A stretch of 61,560 nt of DNA from an uncultured Aeromonadales bacterium (GCA_902761645.1 CACWLF010000006.1:1-61560); one strand, 5' to 3'. Counted from the stretch's first letter, positions 9,337 through 20,248 are shown. Notes: generated by a model not told the origin, from the sequence alone. Numbers and translations: made by a program.

Positions 9337-10383
9337 ATGACTACAAAAACCAATGTAACAAAGGTTGCTTTAGAACCTGCAAATATAGATCGAATTCAGA
9401 TGCTATGCGGTCCTTTCGATGACAACCTTAAGCAGATCGAAAGAAGACTGTCTGTATCCATTGATTATAATCTGAATGAATTTGAAATTACCGGCAGTAT
9501 TTCCAACTGTAATGCAGCCAAATCAGTATTGCAGCAGTTATATGTTGATACAGCTCCGATCAAGGGTCAGGCGCAGGATATAACTCCCACCCAGGTCAAT
9601 CTGGCCTTGGTTGAGTCGCGTATTCTCGATCAAAACGAGGACGATGATGATGACAATCCGTATACGGTAAGCTACGGAAAAGAGGTTAATATCAAAACCA
9701 AAAAAGGGGTTATTAAACCCAGAACACCAAATCAGGCACAGTATGTTAAAAATATTGTCGCCAATGATATAACCTTCGGAATTGGTCCTGCAGGCTCTGG
9801 AAAAACCTATCTGGCCGTTGCCGCAGCGGTTGACGCGCTTGAAAGACAGGAGGTCAGAAGAATTCTGCTCACCCGTCCTGCAGTGGAAGCGGGAGAAAAA
9901 CTTGGATTTCTGCCGGGAGATTTGTCTCAGAAAGTAGATCCGTATTTGCGTCCGCTTTATGATGCTCTTTTTGAAATGCTCGGATTTGAGCGTGTTGAAA
10001 AACTGATGGAGCGTCAGGTAATAGAAATTGCCCCGTTGGCCTATATGAGAGGAAGAACACTGAATGATTCCTTCATAATTCTCGATGAAAGCCAGAATAC
10101 CACCATAGAACAGATGAAAATGTTTTTAACCAGAATCGGATTCAATTCCAAAGCGGTGGTAACCGGAGACATTACCCAGATAGATCTTCCGCGCAATGTA
10201 AAATCAGGATTAAAGCACGCAATTGAAGTGCTATACGGGGTTGAGGGTCTTTCTTTTAACTTCTTTGAAGCAAAGGATATCGTAAGACATCCTGTAGTAG
10301 CACGTATTGTTAAGGCCTACGAGAAAAACGAAGAAAGAGAAAGGGCGGAAAAAGAACATAGAAAACAGGAAGAGAATAAATAA
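9337..10383 (+). CDS. ybeZ: PhoH-family ATPase YbeZ
   Basis: 348 residues. An N-terminal KH-like region is followed by a PhoH ATPase domain with Walker A GPAGSGKT at 150-157 and Walker B FIILDESQN. It contains an acidic low-complexity patch (EDDDDD, about 101-106). It probably acts with YbeY in RNA processing and ribosome quality control. It starts 7 bases after miaB, and its stop touches the ybeY start. Confidence 0.95.
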   Translation: MTTKTNVTKVALEPANIDRIQMLCGPFDDNLKQIERRLSVSIDYNLNEFEITGSISNCNAAKSVLQQLYVDTAPIKGQAQDITPTQVNLALVESRILDQNEDDDDDNPYTVSYGKEVNIKTKKGVIKPRTPNQAQYVKNIVANDITFGIGPAGSGKTYLAVAAAVDALERQEVRRILLTRPAVEAGEKLGFLPGDLSQKVDPYLRPLYDALFEMLGFERVEKLMERQVIEIAPLAYMRGRTLNDSFIILDESQNTTIEQMKMFLTRIGFNSKAVVTGDITQIDLPRNVKSGLKHAIEVLYGVEGLSFNFFEAKDIVRHPVVARIVKAYEKNEERERAEKEHRKQEENK

Positions 10384-10887
10384 ATGAGTGTTACTCTTGA
10401 TTATCAGGTTGCACTTGGCAATTCTGATGAATACGAATTTGACTGCAATGCTTTAAATATTCCTACAACCGATGAAATTCAGCATATAGTGGATACTGTA
10501 ATCGGACGTTTCATGCCGGAGGCGGAAATTACCATCCGCATCGTTACAGAAGAGGAAAGTCATGAGCTGGATCTGACATACAGAAAAAAGGATCGCCCTA
10601 CCAACGTTCTGTCATTCCCTTATGAATATCCTGAGGGATTCCCAGAACCTGAAATGAAACTGCTGGGAGATCTGGTAATCTGCAAGAAAGTTGTTGAAAG
10701 AGAAGCCGAGGAGCAGCATAAGGAATTAAAGGCTCATTACACGCACATGATTGTTCACGGCTGTCTGCACCTTCTCGGTTATGATCACATCACTGACGAA
10801 GAAGCAAAAGAAATGGAAAGTTTAGAAAAAGACATTATGGTAAACTCCTTTAATTTACCAGATCCGTATCAACAGGATGAAGAGTAA
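10384..10887 (+). CDS. ybeY: Endoribonuclease YbeY
   Basis: A 167-residue metal-dependent RNase for 16S rRNA 3' end maturation and 70S quality control. The zinc motif [11 protein letters not shown] carries His125, His129 and His135, and the family signature PTNVLSFP is present. The ATG directly follows the ybeZ stop, with GGAAGAG upstream. Confidence 0.96.
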   Translation: MSVTLDYQVALGNSDEYEFDCNALNIPTTDEIQHIVDTVIGRFMPEAEITIRIVTEEESHELDLTYRKKDRPTNVLSFPYEYPEGFPEPEMKLLGDLVICKKVVEREAEEQHKELKAHYTHMIVHGCLHLLGYDHITDEEAKEMESLEKDIMVNSFNLPDPYQQDEE

Positions 10888-10901
10888 AAGGATAACAAAT
10901 T

Positions 10902-11783
10902 ATGCTTGACTACCCCTCTAGTAACAAAGAAGAAAATCTAATTGATAAAATCACCAGTCTGTTCCAGTCCGAACCGGAAAACGTCGAAGAATTAACTGAA
11001 ATAATTCAGAATGCTTCAAACAACAACGTAATCAACAAAGATACACTCAATATGATCGAAGGTATCTTCGAACTGTCAAAACTAAGAGTCCGTGATATTA
11101 TGGTGCCCCGCTCTTCCATGGTATCAGTGCTTATTAACGATCCTATAGAAACAATTCTAAACAAGGTCGTGACGGCGGGACACTCGCGTTACCCTGTTTT
11201 AAGCGAAGATCAGGAACATATAGACGGTCTTCTTCTTGCCAAGGATTTGCTGACCATTGAAAACAACACAAATGAATTCAAAATCGAAAAAATTCTCCGC
11301 CCGATAATGGTGGTTCCTGAAAGTAAACGGCTTGACTTTCTGCTGAAGGATTTCCAGAAGAAACGCTACCATCTGGCCGTGGTAATTGACGAATTCGGAT
11401 CTTATTCCGGAGTTGTAACCATAGAGGACGTTCTTGAAATCATAGTTGGAACCATTGGCGATGAATATGATGAAAATCCTGAAAACAATGCAGATATAAG
11501 AGAAGCCGGAAAGGATTTGTACCTGGTAAACGGAATGACTTCAATCGTGGATTTTAATGAATATTTTAATGTAAATATTGATAACAACGAAGTTGAAACC
11601 GTAGCCGGCATTGTTATCAGCCAGCTTGGTCATATTCCAAGAGTCGGTGAACAGACAAAAGTTCAGAAATTTGAATTCAAGGTACTTAGCGTAGACAAAA
11701 GAAGAATCAACACGCTTCAGGTAAAAGTAGACTCCGATGAGGAGACGGAACCTCAAGAAGAAGAGAGCGGCAATTATGAATAA
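10902..11783 (+). CDS. ybeX: CBS-domain protein YbeX (CorC)
   Basis: 293 residues with a short N-terminal segment, two CBS domains (from VRDIMVPRSSMVSV, and the second around RPIMVVPES) and a C-terminal CorC/HlyC transporter-associated domain. It has no membrane segments. The family has been tied to Mg/Co efflux and, more recently, to ribosome maturation. Its gene overlaps lnt by 8 bases. Confidence 0.94.
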   Translation: MLDYPSSNKEENLIDKITSLFQSEPENVEELTEIIQNASNNNVINKDTLNMIEGIFELSKLRVRDIMVPRSSMVSVLINDPIETILNKVVTAGHSRYPVLSEDQEHIDGLLLAKDLLTIENNTNEFKIEKILRPIMVVPESKRLDFLLKDFQKKRYHLAVVIDEFGSYSGVVTIEDVLEIIVGTIGDEYDENPENNADIREAGKDLYLVNGMTSIVDFNEYFNVNIDNNEVETVAGIVISQLGHIPRVGEQTKVQKFEFKVLSVDKRRINTLQVKVDSDEETEPQEEESGNYE

Positions 11784-13371
11784 ATTTCTGCAAGCACTGG
11801 CTTCTGTAAAAAACACCATGATAGCAGTAACCGGCGGTATTTCCGGTACTTTTGCTTTTGCTCCCTATAATTACAGTTTCTGTATTCTGATTACTGTGTT
11901 TACTCTGAATTATTTCTGGTTTCAAAATAAAAATCATACCAGATACACTTTTTTAACACTGGTTTCACTGATTTATCCTACTGTATTCTGGCTTCATACC
12001 AGCATGACGGAATACTCGGATGTGCCGATGGCGGTTGCCGCCTTTGCAATTCTGCTGCTTTCGGCGTATCTCAGCTTGTACCACACTGTTCTTGTTTATC
12101 TGGCCAATAAAATATTCCGAGGTCAGATATTTATTAAGAACATACTTGTAATTCCATCTTTCTGGATTATCGCCGATTATCTTGTCGGCAATATGTTTAC
12201 AGGATTTCCGTGGGTTTACATCGGCTATTCACAGACAGATACCTTCCTTGCTTCATTAGCCCCAATCGGAGGTGTTTACCTTATTACTTTGGTTATTATG
12301 CTGTCTGCAGCACTGTTCTGCTACACCATAGCTTCCCGCAAGCTCATAACTCTGGCCGCATCCATATTTGTTCTTATTTTCCCTTTGTTCATTAAAGATC
12401 TTGAATTTACACGTCCTTTGAAAGATATAAACGTTGCTATAGTGCAGGGAAACATTGCCCAGGAAATAAAGTGGGATCCGTCAAAATCCGAGGAAATTTT
12501 CACAACATTCTTTGACGAATCAAAACCGTATTTTTTCGGGCAAAAAAAAATAGATTTGCTTGTATGGCCCGAATCTGCCATTCCGGAACTTGAAAATTAT
12601 GTGGTGGCATTGCTGTCGGCGCTGGATGAAAAAGCACGTGCGCATAAATTTTCATTCGTTACCGGTGTTCAAACTTATGATACTGCAACCCAGAACTACT
12701 ATAATGCAGTAATTGGTCTCGGCATGAAAGATCCTGAAGGAAACTTGATTTATACTCCATACACCGGCAACCGCTATTACAAAAGACATCTTGTTCCGAT
12801 TGGGGAAAAAGTTCCTTTTGAAGAATTATTAAGAAAATACGGTTCATTTTTCAATATGCCGATGTCATCATTTGCAAATGGCAGTGATGTTCAGAAGAAT
12901 ATAGTATCCGGCGGACTAAATATAGCAACCGCAATCTGTTACGAAATTGCATACCCTAATGAAATGCTTACAAATATGAATGAGGATACATCCCTGATAC
13001 TGACTGTAAGCAACGACGGCTGGTTCGGAACACCTCCAAGAAAAGGCAGTACTGAATACTGGCTGTCACGGGGACCTCTTCAGCATGCCAATATAGCAAG
13101 AATGAGAACTCTTGAATTTCAAAAGCCGGTAATCCGCGCAACAAACACCGGGCTGTCAGCCATATACAGCAAAGACGGAACAGAACTGCTGTCCCTGCCT
13201 TTCTATCAAATTGCGACAGAAGAAGCAAGGGTAACTCCATACAAAGGACTTACACCGTTCAATGAATACGGTCTGCTGATTATTTTCTCAATTGTAAGTA
13301 TCATGCTTTCCGTATCATTCATTTATTTGCTGATGAGTATCATGAGCAAGGATTTGGCGGCAAAAAGATAA
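11776..13371 (+). CDS. lnt: Apolipoprotein N-acyltransferase
   Basis: 531 residues from the ATG at 11776, which overlaps the ybeX stop. The in-frame upstream start would add a basic stretch inside ybeX and is unlikely. About six N-terminal membrane segments precede a periplasmic nitrilase domain. The Glu-Lys-Cys triad is visible in LLVWPESAIPE, YYKRHLVPIGEKVPFE and ATAICYEIAYP. It N-acylates the terminal Cys of lipoproteins, several of which are encoded in this window. Confidence 0.96.
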   Translation: MNKFLQALASVKNTMIAVTGGISGTFAFAPYNYSFCILITVFTLNYFWFQNKNHTRYTFLTLVSLIYPTVFWLHTSMTEYSDVPMAVAAFAILLLSAYLSLYHTVLVYLANKIFRGQIFIKNILVIPSFWIIADYLVGNMFTGFPWVYIGYSQTDTFLASLAPIGGVYLITLVIMLSAALFCYTIASRKLITLAASIFVLIFPLFIKDLEFTRPLKDINVAIVQGNIAQEIKWDPSKSEEIFTTFFDESKPYFFGQKKIDLLVWPESAIPELENYVVALLSALDEKARAHKFSFVTGVQTYDTATQNYYNAVIGLGMKDPEGNLIYTPYTGNRYYKRHLVPIGEKVPFEELLRKYGSFFNMPMSSFANGSDVQKNIVSGGLNIATAICYEIAYPNEMLTNMNEDTSLILTVSNDGWFGTPPRKGSTEYWLSRGPLQHANIARMRTLEFQKPVIRATNTGLSAIYSKDGTELLSLPFYQIATEEARVTPYKGLTPFNEYGLLIIFSIVSIMLSVSFIYLLMSIMSKDLAAKR

Positions 13372-13389
13372 AAACCATTTGGAAAACAA

Positions 13390-13421
13390 AAAGGTCGAAA
13401 CTGTATAAATTCCGACCTTTT
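13390..13421. terminator. Bidirectional terminator between lnt and the L,D-transpeptidase
   Basis: AAAGGTCG (13390-13397) pairs with CGACCTTT (13413-13420), with A and T tracts on both sides. It serves two convergent genes. Confidence 0.8.
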
Positions 13422-13465
13422 GCATTTAATTACTAACAATCAGGTAAACAATAAAAAACTGTTAC

Positions 13466-14395
13466 CTAAAATGAAAAACCGTTTATCTTTACTGGAACAC
13501 CCTTTCTCTCAATCAGAGCTCTCTGCACAATATCCTGATCCACATCATTGCTCTGAATAATATTCAGAACATCAGCCGGAATTTCCTTAAAAGAAACATC
13601 CTCAGTTGAATTCAGTTCCTCTTCGGTCGTCGACAGCGGCTGATGAACCTCTATATATTTGGAGCCATCAGGCTCTACTGTTGCCTTAATCGGTTCATTT
13701 ATAAATTCCACCCTGGTATTTACAGGAACATTGTAATATAACCACTTGATATCCTCATCGCGCAGACGGATGCATCCGTGACTTACTCTAAGTCCTATAC
13801 CGAATGATGCGTTGGTACCGTGAATTGCATACATTCTGCCGACATACAACGCATATAGCCCCATCGGATTATCCTTGCCTGCAGGAACAACCTTAGGCAG
13901 AGTAATACCCTGTGCCGCATATTCGGCATGTACCTTGGCAGACGGAGTCCAAGTAGGACCGTCCTTTTTACGTTCAACCTTCGTTACCCAGTCCACCGGA
14001 GTATCCTTTCCAAGCTGACCGATACCTATAGGGAGAACAATCACATAGTCAGGATCAGAACTCGGATAATAATAAAGTCTCATTTCAGCGGAATTGATAA
14101 CAATTCCCTTATGCACCGTCTTCGGTAAAATTAACTGATGAGGTATCAGCAGAACAGTTCCCGGAGGAGGCAGATAAGGATCGACTGAAGGGTTTGCTTC
14201 CATCACATTACTCAAACCCAAATTGGTTAAAGAAGCAATATCCTCAAGAGACATTTTTCCCTTGGGTATGGTAAAGAAAGAATTCTGTCCTACCAGATTT
14301 GAACCAGGTTCCATATAATATTCTTTAGCTGACGGAACGGCAGAAAAAAAACAAAAAAACGAACCGGCGAGTAATAATCTTTTTAAAATTTTCAT
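13466..14395 (-). CDS. Periplasmic L,D-transpeptidase (YbiS/ErfK type)
   Basis: 309 residues with an N-terminal signal peptide (cleavage likely after VPSA, about residue 23). A LysM-like region (about 38-90) is followed by a YkuD catalytic domain carrying [10 protein letters not shown] and [12 protein letters not shown], with Cys as the nucleophile. Such enzymes attach Braun's lipoprotein to peptidoglycan or form 3-3 cross-links, and which one cannot be told here. A C-terminal tail of about 60 residues follows the catalytic domain. Confidence 0.9.
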   Translation of the reverse strand: MKILKRLLLAGSFFCFFSAVPSAKEYYMEPGSNLVGQNSFFTIPKGKMSLEDIASLTNLGLSNVMEANPSVDPYLPPPGTVLLIPHQLILPKTVHKGIVINSAEMRLYYYPSSDPDYVIVLPIGIGQLGKDTPVDWVTKVERKKDGPTWTPSAKVHAEYAAQGITLPKVVPAGKDNPMGLYALYVGRMYAIHGTNASFGIGLRVSHGCIRLRDEDIKWLYYNVPVNTRVEFINEPIKATVEPDGSKYIEVHQPLSTTEEELNSTEDVSFKEIPADVLNIIQSNDVDQDIVQRALIERKGVPVKINGFSF

Positions 14396-14605
14396 AAAAT
14401 CTTCAATAATTTCAGTTAATTATAGTTGTACGACAAGCTGACCAATATATCTTTGATTGATCCGTCAGGCGTATTGTACAACAATTATTCGCAAAATTTA
14501 AATTTTATCATTAAGTCCGGTCATTCTTCATGCCCTATAACATCAATCGTCCGAAAGTCGTTTTTTTTCGTACCTTTTGATTGAGAAAATAAAAAAAATA
14601 AAAGA

Positions 14606-14634
14606 TTGAGCAACGAGGGTATCACGTGTAAAAT
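14606..14634 (+). promoter_or_regulatory. leuS promoter
   Basis: TTGAGC (14606-14611), a 17-base spacer and TAAAAT (14629-14634). The predicted start near 14641 gives a leader of about 137 bases before leuS. Nothing else is evident in the 380-base divergent gap. Confidence 0.65.
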
Positions 14635-14652
14635 GTACTTTCAAAGAGCTAC

Positions 14653-14740
14653 AGGTAATATTGACTGTAAACAGCAAATTTAAATGTTACCTGGTAATAA
14701 ACAGTAAGAAGCAGTGAAACCCACTGCTCTTTATCTTTAA
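14653..14740 (+). promoter_or_regulatory. Structured leuS leader, possible attenuator
   Basis: AGGTAAT (14653-14659) can pair with GTTACCT (14686-14692), which directly abuts a second GGTAAT (14693-14698), so two pairings compete. A later hairpin, GCAGTG/CACTGC (14711-14727), is followed by TCTTTATCTTT like a weak terminator. A tiny frame (MLPGNKQ) lies inside. Control by attenuation is inference. Confidence 0.35.
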
Positions 14741-14777
14741 TTTTTAACAACTGGTATGCAAATATTCGGGTATACAA

Positions 14778-17369
14778 ATGTCTGACATAAAAGAACAATA
14801 CAATCCACAGGAACTTGAACCAAGAGTTCAGCAACATTGGGAAGAAGAACAAACATTCAAAGCTGAAGAAGATACAGACAAAGAGAAATTCTACTGTCTG
14901 TCAATGTTCCCGTATCCGTCAGGACGTCTTCACATGGGTCATGTTAGAAATTACACCATCGGCGATGTTATTTCCAAATTCCAGCGCTTAAACAAAAGAA
15001 TGGTTTTACAGCCGATCGGCTGGGATTCATTCGGTCTTCCTGCAGAAAATGCGGCACTGAAAAACAAAACCGCGCCTGCCAAATGGACCTATTCAAATAT
15101 TGCCTACATGAAAAAGCAGCTGAAACAACTGGGATTCGGTTACGACTGGAACAGAGAAATAGCAACATGTAAACCAGAATACTACCGTTGGGAACAATGG
15201 TTCTTTACCCAGTTATACAAAAAAGGTCTGGTGTATAAGAAATCAACATCTGTTAACTGGTGTCCGCATGATCAGACCGTACTAGCAAACGAGCAGGTTG
15301 TTGACGGTCGCTGCTGGCGCTGTGATTCTCTCGTTGAAAGAAAAGAAATACCTCAGTGGTTTCTGAAAATCACAAACTACGCGGAGGAACTTCTTCAGGA
15401 TTTGGATAATCTTGACGGCTGGCCTGAAATGGTAAAAACCATGCAGAGAAACTGGATAGGAAAATCTGAAGGCTTAACCATTCAGTTCAAAGTTGCTGAT
15501 TCCGATGAAATTCTGGAAATTTATACAACACGTCCGGATACTCTTATGGGTGTTACCTACGTTGCTGTAGCGGCAGATCATAAAATTGCAAAGGAAGCAG
15601 CCAGAAACAATCCTGAACTGCAGGATTTCCTTACAGAATGCAGAAATACCAAGGTTGCAGAAGCGGAAATTGCAACAATGGAAAAGAAAGGAATGGCAAC
15701 AGGACTCTATGCTATTCATCCTCTGACCAACGAACAGGTGCCTATCATGGTTGCAAACTTTGTTCTTATGGATTACGGTACAGGCGCCGTTATGGCTGTT
15801 CCTGCCCACGATCAGAGAGATTACGAATTTGCCAAAAAATACAATTTAAACATCAAAGCCGTAATCAGACCGCACGATCAGGAACAGGCTGATGTTTCAG
15901 AACATTCTTTTGAAGACAAAACCGGTATTGTATACAACTCCGGAGAATTTGACGGACTGAATTATCACGACGCATTCAATGCGGTTGCAGACAAAATTGA
16001 ATCTTTGAAACTTGGTCATCGCACCGTTAATTACCGTTTGAGAGACTGGTCTATTTCCCGTCAGAGATACTGGGGAACTCCGATCCCTATGCTGACTCTT
16101 GAAAACGGTGATGTGGTTCCTGCTCCGGAAGATCAGATCCCGGTTGTACTGCCTGAGGATGTGGTAATGAACGGTGTACAGAGCCCTATCAAAACAAACA
16201 AGGAATGGGCAAAAACCACATATAACGGTCAGCCTGCCACCAGGGAAACCGATACGTTTGATACTTTTATGGAATCATCCTGGTACTACGCTCGATACTG
16301 CTGCAATGACTACACCGAAGGAATGCTTGATTCAAAGAGGACAAATTTCTGGTTGCCGGTAGATCAGTATATCGGCGGTATTGAACATGCATGTATGCAT
16401 CTGCTGTACGCACGATTCTTCCACAAACTGCTCAGAGACACAGGACTGGTGCAGAGTGACGAACCGTTTAAGAAACTGCTCTGTCAGGGAATGGTGCTTG
16501 CCGACGCATTCTATTACGTCGACAAAGATGGATCCAAAGTATGGGTAAGTCCGCTGGATGTTAAGGTTACCCGTGACGACAAGGGCAAGATTATCGAGGC
16601 AAGAACACTGCAGGGTCAATCAGTTGTTCACGCAGGTATGACCAAGATGTCCAAATCAAAGAATAACGGAATCGATCCGCAGACCATGGTTGAAAGATAC
16701 GGTGCCGATACTGTAAGACTGTTTATGATGTTCGCCTCACCTGCGGAACTTACATTGGAGTGGAAGGAAGAAGGCGTGGAAGGAGCTTTGCGTTTCCTGA
16801 AGAAATTGTGGAATACTGTAATTGCAGCTGTACCGAATATCGGTCTCAAGCTGAATATCAGTGAACTTAATGCAGGACAGAAGGCTTTACGACGTGAACT
16901 TCACAAAACAATCGCTAAAGTTACGGACGATATTGGCAGACGCCAGACATTCAATACAGCAATTGCTGCAATTATGGAACTTATAAACAATATGAACAGG
17001 GCTCCGCTTGAAACAGAGCAGGATCGCGCATTGAACATAGATATTTTAAATAATATCATCCTGATGCTTTATCCGATTACGCCTCATATCTGTTTTGAAT
17101 TGTGGCACAAGCTTGGTCATGAAACCAATATCGATAATGAAAGCTGGCCGGTTGTCGACAACAGCGCACTGGTTGAAACAGAAAAACTGATCGTTATTCA
17201 GGTTAACGGAAAGGTTAGAGGCAAAGTCAACGTTAATGTTGATGCCACCAAAGATCAGATTTTTGAACTTGCCCAGAAGGATGAAAGTGTTGCCAAATTC
17301 ATGGCCGGTCATGAAATCAAAAAAGTAATTTATGTTCCGGGTAAATTACTGAATATTGTTGTGGGTTAG
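14778..17369 (+). CDS. leuS: Leucyl-tRNA synthetase
   Basis: An 863-residue class I synthetase. The HIGH motif appears as HMGH at 52-55 in [16 protein letters not shown], and the KMSKS loop as [17 protein letters not shown]1 editing domain ([19 protein letters not shown]) and a C-terminal domain are complete. The length is usual for bacteria. It leads the leuS-lptE-holA-nadD block. Confidence 0.98.
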   Translation: MSDIKEQYNPQELEPRVQQHWEEEQTFKAEEDTDKEKFYCLSMFPYPSGRLHMGHVRNYTIGDVISKFQRLNKRMVLQPIGWDSFGLPAENAALKNKTAPAKWTYSNIAYMKKQLKQLGFGYDWNREIATCKPEYYRWEQWFFTQLYKKGLVYKKSTSVNWCPHDQTVLANEQVVDGRCWRCDSLVERKEIPQWFLKITNYAEELLQDLDNLDGWPEMVKTMQRNWIGKSEGLTIQFKVADSDEILEIYTTRPDTLMGVTYVAVAADHKIAKEAARNNPELQDFLTECRNTKVAEAEIATMEKKGMATGLYAIHPLTNEQVPIMVANFVLMDYGTGAVMAVPAHDQRDYEFAKKYNLNIKAVIRPHDQEQADVSEHSFEDKTGIVYNSGEFDGLNYHDAFNAVADKIESLKLGHRTVNYRLRDWSISRQRYWGTPIPMLTLENGDVVPAPEDQIPVVLPEDVVMNGVQSPIKTNKEWAKTTYNGQPATRETDTFDTFMESSWYYARYCCNDYTEGMLDSKRTNFWLPVDQYIGGIEHACMHLLYARFFHKLLRDTGLVQSDEPFKKLLCQGMVLADAFYYVDKDGSKVWVSPLDVKVTRDDKGKIIEARTLQGQSVVHAGMTKMSKSKNNGIDPQTMVERYGADTVRLFMMFASPAELTLEWKEEGVEGALRFLKKLWNTVIAAVPNIGLKLNISELNAGQKALRRELHKTIAKVTDDIGRRQTFNTAIAAIMELINNMNRAPLETEQDRALNIDILNNIILMLYPITPHICFELWHKLGHETNIDNESWPVVDNSALVETEKLIVIQVNGKVRGKVNVNVDATKDQIFELAQKDESVAKFMAGHEIKKVIYVPGKLLNIVVG

Positions 17370-17381
17370 TTGTTATCGCTA

Positions 17382-17405
17382 TGTACACCGGATCACCGGT
17401 GTACA
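17382..17405 (+). terminator. Perfect 10-bp palindromic hairpin between leuS and lptE
   Basis: TGTACACCGG and CCGGTGTACA flank ATCA and are followed by TTTAT. The T-tract is short, so it may be a partial terminator or an RNA-stability element that lowers lptE relative to leuS. Confidence 0.55.
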
Positions 17406-17418
17406 TTTATTGCCAGAT

Positions 17419-17919
17419 ATGAATACAGTTAAAATTATTAAATTATTGATCATTTCAGTTTTACTGCTGTCATTGAACGGATGCAGTCTGCATCTGCGCG
17501 GCTACGGCAATGATGATGCCGGCAGGATTCATTATAAATCCGTACAGATTATCGGCAGCGTCGGTTCTCCTCTGTACCAGATACTGTATACCAAGATAAA
17601 CGCCATCGGTATTAAAATCGTTGACAAGCCGTATGATGATACTCTGATTCTGATTCTGGGGGCTACTAAATTTTCACAGAAAACTGTATCTGTCGACAGC
17701 AGATCACAGGATGTGGAATACAGTTTGAGTTCCAAAACCGTTTATTACTTTAAGACAAAGAATTCAAAACCTCAGAAGAAATTTTCCGGATTTACCAGAT
17801 CTCTGCTGAACAAGACGGATGAAATTGTTGCATCATCTCATGAAGGAGTAATGCTGCAGGAAGAAATGATACAGCAGACCGCTGATGACATCTATATCCA
17901 GTTTTTGCGTCAGAAATAA
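17419..17919 (+). CDS. lptE: LPS-assembly lipoprotein LptE
   Basis: 166 residues from the ATG at 17419. The upstream in-frame start lies inside leuS. It has a signal peptide with lipobox SLNGC, then SLHLRGYG, the usual start of mature LptE. It is divergent in the rest, as is normal for this family. It plugs the LptD barrel and helps deliver lipopolysaccharide to the outer leaflet. The identity rests on the lipobox, size and position between leuS and holA. Confidence 0.9.
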   Translation: MNTVKIIKLLIISVLLLSLNGCSLHLRGYGNDDAGRIHYKSVQIIGSVGSPLYQILYTKINAIGIKIVDKPYDDTLILILGATKFSQKTVSVDSRSQDVEYSLSSKTVYYFKTKNSKPQKKFSGFTRSLLNKTDEIVASSHEGVMLQEEMIQQTADDIYIQFLRQK

Positions 17920-17922
17920 TCG

Positions 17923-18990
17923 ATGGCTAAATATTCAAAAATCGATCAGTTTATGGGTTTGTTGAATAACGCAAACAGACCCGGCAGCATGAAAAAGCCG
18001 AATATCTTTCTTGTATTCGGCGACGATCCGTTTATTAGAACTCAGATTGTTTCCGCAATAAAATCCCATTTTAAATCCAGCGGTTTTACCGAATTTCTTT
18101 ATTACAACGGAGATAATTTTTCGTGGGATGATCTGGAAAACAATCTTGTTTCCTTCGGGTTATTTGCAAATCAGCGCTTTATCAGTATTGATGTTACCGA
18201 AAAGGTACCTAAAGAACTGACTGCCAATATAAAAACTGTATGTTCTTCTGCAGACGATGATCTTATTGTTCTTATTTATGGCAAGCATTTAACAGGAACT
18301 CAGGAAAAATTAAAATGGTTTTCCGAACTTTTTGCCAATCCTAAAACAGAATACCTCTCATATTATCCGCCAAAGACGAATGAATTGCCGCGATGGTATT
18401 ATGAACAGGCATTAAAGTTAAAAATATCCCTTGATCCCAAAGCTCAGTATTATCTCGCAGCAAATTTTGAAGGCAACCTGGCGGCAGGTTTTCAGGTACT
18501 GTACAATTTAAAACTCCAGGGAATTCAAGGGAACGTCTCAGTAGAACAGCTTGAAAAACAGGTGATTGCAGAAAATCACTTCAACAGCGATGAACTTTTT
18601 TCCGCACTGGCAGAAAAAAACAGCGCGAAAGCGCTTAGAATCATACGGACCATGCACGATGAACATGTCGATTTAAAGAAGATTCTTTATTCTGTTCATC
18701 AGGTTCTGTGTTTAATTCTTGAGTTTAAGTTATCCAATTCGGCAAACTTTGATGCCGTATTTGAAAAATATTACGGCAAACTTAAACTTTTCGATTTAAA
18801 AAGGAATATAACAGCCATGGCGGCAAACATTCCGCAGTATCAGCTTAAACACCTGGAAAATCTTATAAGTCTTTTTACCAGAATAGACAAGTCCGTAATT
18901 AATGAAAATTTTGGTTGGGAATTACTTGAAACCTTTGTTGTAGGCTTCAACAATCCTGCTTTTTTAGACAAATTTGAACCTTATGAATAA
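17923..18990 (+). CDS. holA: DNA polymerase III delta subunit
   Basis: 355 residues, the usual length. The clamp loader subunit opens the beta clamp. The N-terminal region FLVFGDDPFIRTQI and the AAA-like layout with FGLFANQRFISID match HolA. It follows lptE by 3 bases and overlaps nadD by 8. Confidence 0.93.
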   Translation: MAKYSKIDQFMGLLNNANRPGSMKKPNIFLVFGDDPFIRTQIVSAIKSHFKSSGFTEFLYYNGDNFSWDDLENNLVSFGLFANQRFISIDVTEKVPKELTANIKTVCSSADDDLIVLIYGKHLTGTQEKLKWFSELFANPKTEYLSYYPPKTNELPRWYYEQALKLKISLDPKAQYYLAANFEGNLAAGFQVLYNLKLQGIQGNVSVEQLEKQVIAENHFNSDELFSALAEKNSAKALRIIRTMHDEHVDLKKILYSVHQVLCLILEFKLSNSANFDAVFEKYYGKLKLFDLKRNITAMAANIPQYQLKHLENLISLFTRIDKSVINENFGWELLETFVVGFNNPAFLDKFEPYE

Positions 18991-19630
18991 ACTGGCAATA
19001 GGGATCTTTGGTGGAACCTTTGATCCTTTTCACAACGGACACCTGCAGCTCTTGAGATCGGTATTAAACAGCCGGCTGACCGATCGCATTTTCCTGATGC
19101 CGAACTATATTCCTCCACACAAACCGCAGCCTGTAGCAAATGATCAGCAGCGGCTGGCAATGATCAATCTGGTATGCAAACACGAAAATCAAATATATCC
19201 GTTGGATTATGAAATAAAAAAGAAGTCTGTGTCCTATACCTATGAAACGATAAGCGAATTGCAGAACAATCCGCAGTTTCTAAACTGCAGTTTTTCACTT
19301 CTCATAGGAATGGATTCACTTATAAATTTTTTAAGCTGGTTTGAGGCAGAGGAACTGCTGAATTCTGTAAACCTTATCGTTGCCCGCCGGCCTCATTACA
19401 CACCTGACAGAATGGATCGGAAGCTGTTAGCCAGAATGACCGACGTCTCTGATTTCAATAAACAGGCAACCGGACAAATCGTTATGATAGACAATCAGGA
19501 AATTGACATAAGCTCAAGCGAAATACGAAGCCGCAGGTATAATGATTTAAAAAAAATCGTTCCTGATTACATAAACGAATACATAAACAAACAAAATATC
19601 TACAACAAAGAAGCAGCCAAGCAGAAATAA
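18983..19630 (+). CDS. nadD: Nicotinate-nucleotide adenylyltransferase
   Basis: 215 residues from the ATG that overlaps the holA stop. The nucleotidyltransferase motif GGTFDPFHNGHL (about 10-21) and the C-terminal ISSSEIRSR signature are intact. It forms deamido-NAD from NaMN and ATP. The next gene in most relatives is rsfS, which is absent here. Confidence 0.95.
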   Translation: MNKLAIGIFGGTFDPFHNGHLQLLRSVLNSRLTDRIFLMPNYIPPHKPQPVANDQQRLAMINLVCKHENQIYPLDYEIKKKSVSYTYETISELQNNPQFLNCSFSLLIGMDSLINFLSWFEAEELLNSVNLIVARRPHYTPDRMDRKLLARMTDVSDFNKQATGQIVMIDNQEIDISSSEIRSRRYNDLKKIVPDYINEYINKQNIYNKEAAKQK

Positions 19631-19730
19631 AACATAACGGCAAGCGTAAACGCATATTTTCCTGATGGAATTTATATGAAAAGAATACCCGCGCCGCATT
19701 AAATTCATACTAAAAAAATTCAACCTTATT

Positions 19731-19739
19731 TGGTATAAT
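19731..19739 (+). promoter_or_regulatory. Extended -10 promoter of rlmH
   Basis: TGGTATAAT ends 36 bases before the rlmH start, in the 145-base gap after nadD. It shows that rlmH-mrdA-mrdB have their own promoter. Confidence 0.55.
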
Positions 19740-19775
19740 AGCCGGGTGTTTTTACAGATAAATCAAGGTTGTCAT

Positions 19776-20246
19776 TTGAAAATTTATTTAATTGCAGTCG
19801 GCACAAAAATGCCTTCATGGGTAACCGAAGGTTTCTCGGATTACCAGAAAAGATTTCCCAAGGATAATGCACTTGAGCTGATTGAAATTCCAGCCATTCA
19901 TCGCGGGAAAAATGCCGACTTTGCCAGAATTTTACAGAAGGAAGGTGAAAACACAATAGCTGCAATCCCTAAAAACGCCTATGTTGTAACGCTGGATATT
20001 CCGGGGAAAATGTATACTACGGAAGAACTGGCTGAAGAAATGAAAAAATGGCGAATGAGAGGTCAGGACATAGCTCTTCTGATCGGCGGACCTGAAGGGC
20101 TGGCTGACGAGTGCAAGGCACTGGCAAAACAAAGTTGGTCTTTATCAAAACTTACTCTTCCTCATCCTTTAGTAAGAGTTGTGGTTGCAGAGAGCCTGTA
20201 CAGAGCCTGGTCTTTAATTGCCAATCTTCCCTATCACAGAGAATAG
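19776..20246 (+). CDS. rlmH: 23S rRNA pseudouridine-1915 N3-methyltransferase
   Basis: 156 residues from a TTG start at 19776, preceded by AAGG and aligned with the family N-terminus ([15 protein letters not shown]). The SPOUT-fold AdoMet-binding knot LLIGGPEGL and the C-terminal [18 protein letters not shown] are complete. It methylates pseudouridine 1915 in helix 69. Confidence 0.95.
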   Translation: MKIYLIAVGTKMPSWVTEGFSDYQKRFPKDNALELIEIPAIHRGKNADFARILQKEGENTIAAIPKNAYVVTLDIPGKMYTTEELAEEMKKWRMRGQDIALLIGGPEGLADECKALAKQSWSLSKLTLPHPLVRVVVAESLYRAWSLIANLPYHRE

Positions 20247-20248
20247 TA

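Noticed and set aside
14641-14777. T-box riboswitch before leuS
   Set aside because: No T-box consensus (TGGnACCGCG) or specifier loop is visible, and T-boxes are rare in gammaproteobacteria.
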